Positions 61,801 to 64,000 of a stretch of 64,000 nucleotides of DNA are shown here, in pieces (position 1 is the stretch's first letter; each line of letters begins with the position of its first letter). The stretch is from Allodiplogaster sudhausi (lineage: Eukaryota > Nematoda > Chromadorea > Rhabditida > Diplogasteridae): assembly GCA_945643635.1 (NCBI GenBank), contig CALZFC010000029.1, positions 3,759,501-3,823,500 of the forward strand, in the 5' to 3' direction. The notes beneath the pieces were generated by a model. That model was not told where the DNA came from, did not search any database, and was given only the letters and a program-made list of their open reading frames with translations. The translations under genes and the position numbers were made by a program.

Positions 61801-64000
61801 AAATATTAGATGCAAAAAAGGAATGAAAACGAACCAGCGAGGATCAGACGCTGCTGGTCGGGCGTTCCTTCCTTGTCCTGGACCTTGGCCTTGACGTTCT
61901 CGATGGTGTCTGAAGCCTCAAACTCGAGGCCTTCCTCGAACTGCTTACCTGTAAAAATACTTTAATTCGATTTTATTACCTAAATAAAATTCTTAAAACA
62001 CAAATATTAGATGCAAAAAAGGAATGAAAACGAACGAGCGAGGATCAGACGCTGCTGGTCGGGCGGGCCTTCCTTGTCCTGGACCTTGGCCTTGACGTTC
62101 TCGATGGTGTCTGAAGCCTCAAACTCGAGGCCTTCCTCGAACTGCTTACCTGTAAAAATACTTTAATTCGATTTTATTACCTAAATAAAATTCTTTAAAA
62201 CACAAATATTAAATGCAAAAAAGAAATGAAAACGAACCAGCGAGGATCAGACGCTGCTGGTCGGGCGGGCCTTCCTTGTCCTGGACCTTGGCCTTGACGT
62301 TCTCGATGGTGTCTGAAGCCTCAAACTCGGGGCCGTTCTCGAACAGCTTACCTGTAAAAATACTTTAATTCGATATTATCACCTAAATAAAATTCTTTAA
62401 AACACAAATATTACATGCAAAAAGGAATGAAAACGAACCTGCGAGGATCAGACGCTGCTGGTCGGGCGGGCCTTCCTTGTCCTGGACCTTGGCCTTGACG
62501 TTCTCGATGGTGTCTGAAGCCTCAAACTCGAGGCCTTCCTCGAACTGCTTACCTGTAAAAATACTTTAATTCGATTTTATTACCTAAATAAAATTCTTAA
62601 AACACAAATATTAGATGCAAAAAAGGAATGAAAACGAACCAGCGAGGATCAGACGCTGCTGGTCGGGCGGGCCTTCCTTGTCCTGGACCTTGGCCTTGAC
62701 GTTCTCGATGGTGTCTGAAGCCTCAAACTCGAGGCCTTCCTCGAACTGCTTACCTGTAAAAATACTTTAATTCGATATTATCACCTAAATAAAATTCTTT
62801 AAAACACAAATATTACATGCAAAAAAGGAATGAAAACGAACCAGCGAGGATCAGACGCTGCTGGTCGGGCGTTCCTTCCTTGTCCTGGACCTTGGCCTTG
62901 ACGTTCTCGATGGTGTCTGAAGCCTCAAACTCGAGGCCTTCCTCGAACTGCTTACCTGTAAAAATACTTTAATTCGATTTTATTACCTAAATAAAATTCT
63001 TAAAACACAAATATTAGATGCAAAAAAGGAATGAAAACGAACCAGCGAGGATCAGACGCTGCTGGTCGGGCGGGCCTTCCTTGTCCTGGACCTTGGCCTT
63101 GACGTTCTCGATGGTGTCTGAAGCCTCAAACTCGAGGCCTTCCTCGAACTGCTTACCTGTAAAAATACTTTAATTCGATTTTATTACCTAAATAAAATTC
63201 TTTAAAACACAAATATTAAATGCAAAAAAGAAATGAAAACGAACCAGCGAGGATCAGACGCTGCTGGTCGGGCGGGCCTTCCTTGTCCTGGACCTTGGCC
63301 TTGACGTTCTCGATGGTGTCTGAAGCCTCAAACTCGGGCCGTCCTCGAACTGCTTACCTGTAAAAATACTTTAATTCGATATTATTACCTAAATAAAATT
63401 CTTTAAAACACAAATATTACATGCAAAAAAGGAATGAAAACGAACCTGCGAGGATCAGACGCTGCTGGTCGGGCGGGCCTTCCTTGTCCTGGACCTTGTC
63501 CTTGACGTTCTCGATGGTGTCTGAAGCCTCAAACTCGGGGCCGTCCTCGAACTGCTTACCTGTAAAAATACTTTAATTCGATATTATTACCTAAATAAAA
63601 TTCTTTAAAACACAAATATTAGATGCAAAAAAGGAATGAAAACGAACCAGCGAGGATCAGACGCTGCTGGTCGGGCGTTCCTTCCTTGTCCTGGACCTTG
63701 GCCTTGACGTTCTCGATGGTGTCTGAAGCCTCAAACTCGAGGCCTTCCTCGAACTGCTTACCTGTAAAAATACTTTAATTCGATATTATTACCTAAATAA
63801 AATTCTTTAAAACACAAATATTAGATGCAAAAAAGGAATGAAAACGAACCAGCGAGGATCAGACGCTGCTGGTCGGGCGTTCCTTCCTTGTCCTGGACCT
63901 TGGCCTTGACGTTCTCGATGGTGTCTGAAGCCTCAAACTCGAGGCCTTCCTCGAACTGCTTACCTGTAAAAATACTTTAATTCGATTTTATTACCTAAAT
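43844..64000 (-). CDS. Giant ubiquitin-fragment repeat fused to a hAT-transposase-like region (5' end outside window)
   Basis: Eighty-eight repeat exons (63963 down to 46304) splice in frame into exon 45534-46216. That exon completes ubiquitin from residue 47 ([20 protein letters not shown], then LVLRLRGG) and adds a decayed second ubiquitin ([18 protein letters not shown] through DYNIQIEDN). It then becomes hAT-like ([43 protein letters not shown]). Further hAT-like exons are 45378-45479 (CFAHIVQ), 45222-45329, 44726-44833 ([13 protein letters not shown]), 44579-44674, 44195-44425 (LPDPRFN), 43977-44162 and 43844-43917 ([11 protein letters not shown]). Introns are phase 0 up to the last. The link from 45222 to 44833 is uncertain, because the intron holds an insertion and perhaps a short exon at 44896-44930. 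If the 32-nt gap 44163-44194 is not an intron, the protein stops at 44183. No BED finger or intact C-terminal dimerisation domain is seen. Confidence 0.6.
44900..45221. repeat. Insertion with a 31-bp minisatellite in the hAT-like region
   Basis: Three copies of CCGCTCACGAAGAGCCA start at about 45018, 45049 and 45080 with GAAGGGA-like spacers. The block from about 44916 to 45216 starts TGTAG and ends TTACA and is GC-rich unlike the other introns of this gene. It may be a small LTR-like or satellite insertion. I see no clear target duplication. Confidence 0.5.
46304..63963 (-). repeat. Array of 88 tandem exon-intron units, period 201-202 bp
   Basis: Each unit is an exon of 114 bp (acceptor TTTTTACAG, donor GTTCG) plus an intron of 87-88 bp. 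The first 34 units, 46304 to 52970, are spaced exactly 202 bp; later units alternate 201 and 202. The exon encodes 38 residues: ubiquitin 47-53, then 15-46 without Ile36, all in phase 1-1 so that any number of units stays in frame. Common variants are EEGLEFE or EDGPEFE at the junction, EGPPDQQ or EGTPDQQ, QRL or HRL, VKAKVQD or VQDKVQD. The array continues past the window edge. It is near-identical in introns too, so expansion is recent. Confidence 0.97.

Noticed and set aside
46304..63963. CRISPR array or simple satellite
   Set aside because: The period is regular, but the repeated unit is a ubiquitin-coding exon plus a GT-AG intron, the whole 202 bp is near-identical, and there are no variable spacers.

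Overview
The window looks like nuclear DNA of a nematode. The evidence is a tandem family of Str-type seven-transmembrane chemoreceptor genes (a nematode-restricted family), short GT-AG introns with TTTCAG-type acceptors, and a TTTCAG-like acceptor 15-47 nt upstream of every receptor start codon, as expected for trans-splicing or a short 5' UTR intron. A diplogastrid such as Pristionchus fits, but the species is an inference.

Layout. Positions 1-3447 hold a near-perfect 2,296-bp tandem duplication carrying the 5' half of a minus-strand receptor gene and a long hairpin made of receptor exon relics. From 3.7 to 40.2 kb lies the receptor cluster: an exon-1 relic (3784-3935, minus), an intact nine-exon gene (6049-9460), a wrecked gene (14864-22354) hit by an LTR retrotransposon and a LINE, two further intact genes (28205-30558 and 32802-37892), and a two-exon remnant (39760-40236). 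Between them are a secreted Pro/Ser/Gly-rich protein (10570-10989), an acyl-CoA-synthetase-like fragment (24347-24954), a frameshifted ribosomal protein S27 copy (25297-25978), a small GC-rich four-exon gene (26652-27422), and several MITE and foldback elements. One composite of MITE plus foldback is present twice in opposite orientation (12.6-14.5 kb and 35.3-37.3 kb). A divergent pair of small single-membrane-span protein genes follows at 40.4-41.6 kb.

The most striking object fills 43.8-64.0 kb on the minus strand and runs off the right edge. It has 88 complete, near-identical exons of 114 bp (one of 113 bp), each with an 87-88-bp intron. Each exon encodes the same 38-residue internally deleted ubiquitin: residues 47-53 joined to 15-46, lacking Ile36, the N-terminal strands and the LRGG tail. 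The array splices in frame into an exon that restores a normal ubiquitin C-terminus (RGG), adds a decayed second ubiquitin, and continues into a hAT-transposase-like region spread over at least eight exons with phase-0 introns. Intron lengths drift while exon lengths do not, and two units carry clear lesions. Read literally, the gene encodes more than 3,300 residues of ubiquitin-fragment repeat fused to a probably catalytically dead transposase. I know of no described protein of this form, but I could not search.

The other genes show no operon-like relationship. The receptors appear to have spread by tandem duplication together with their 5' flanks, and several flank copies are now orphaned.
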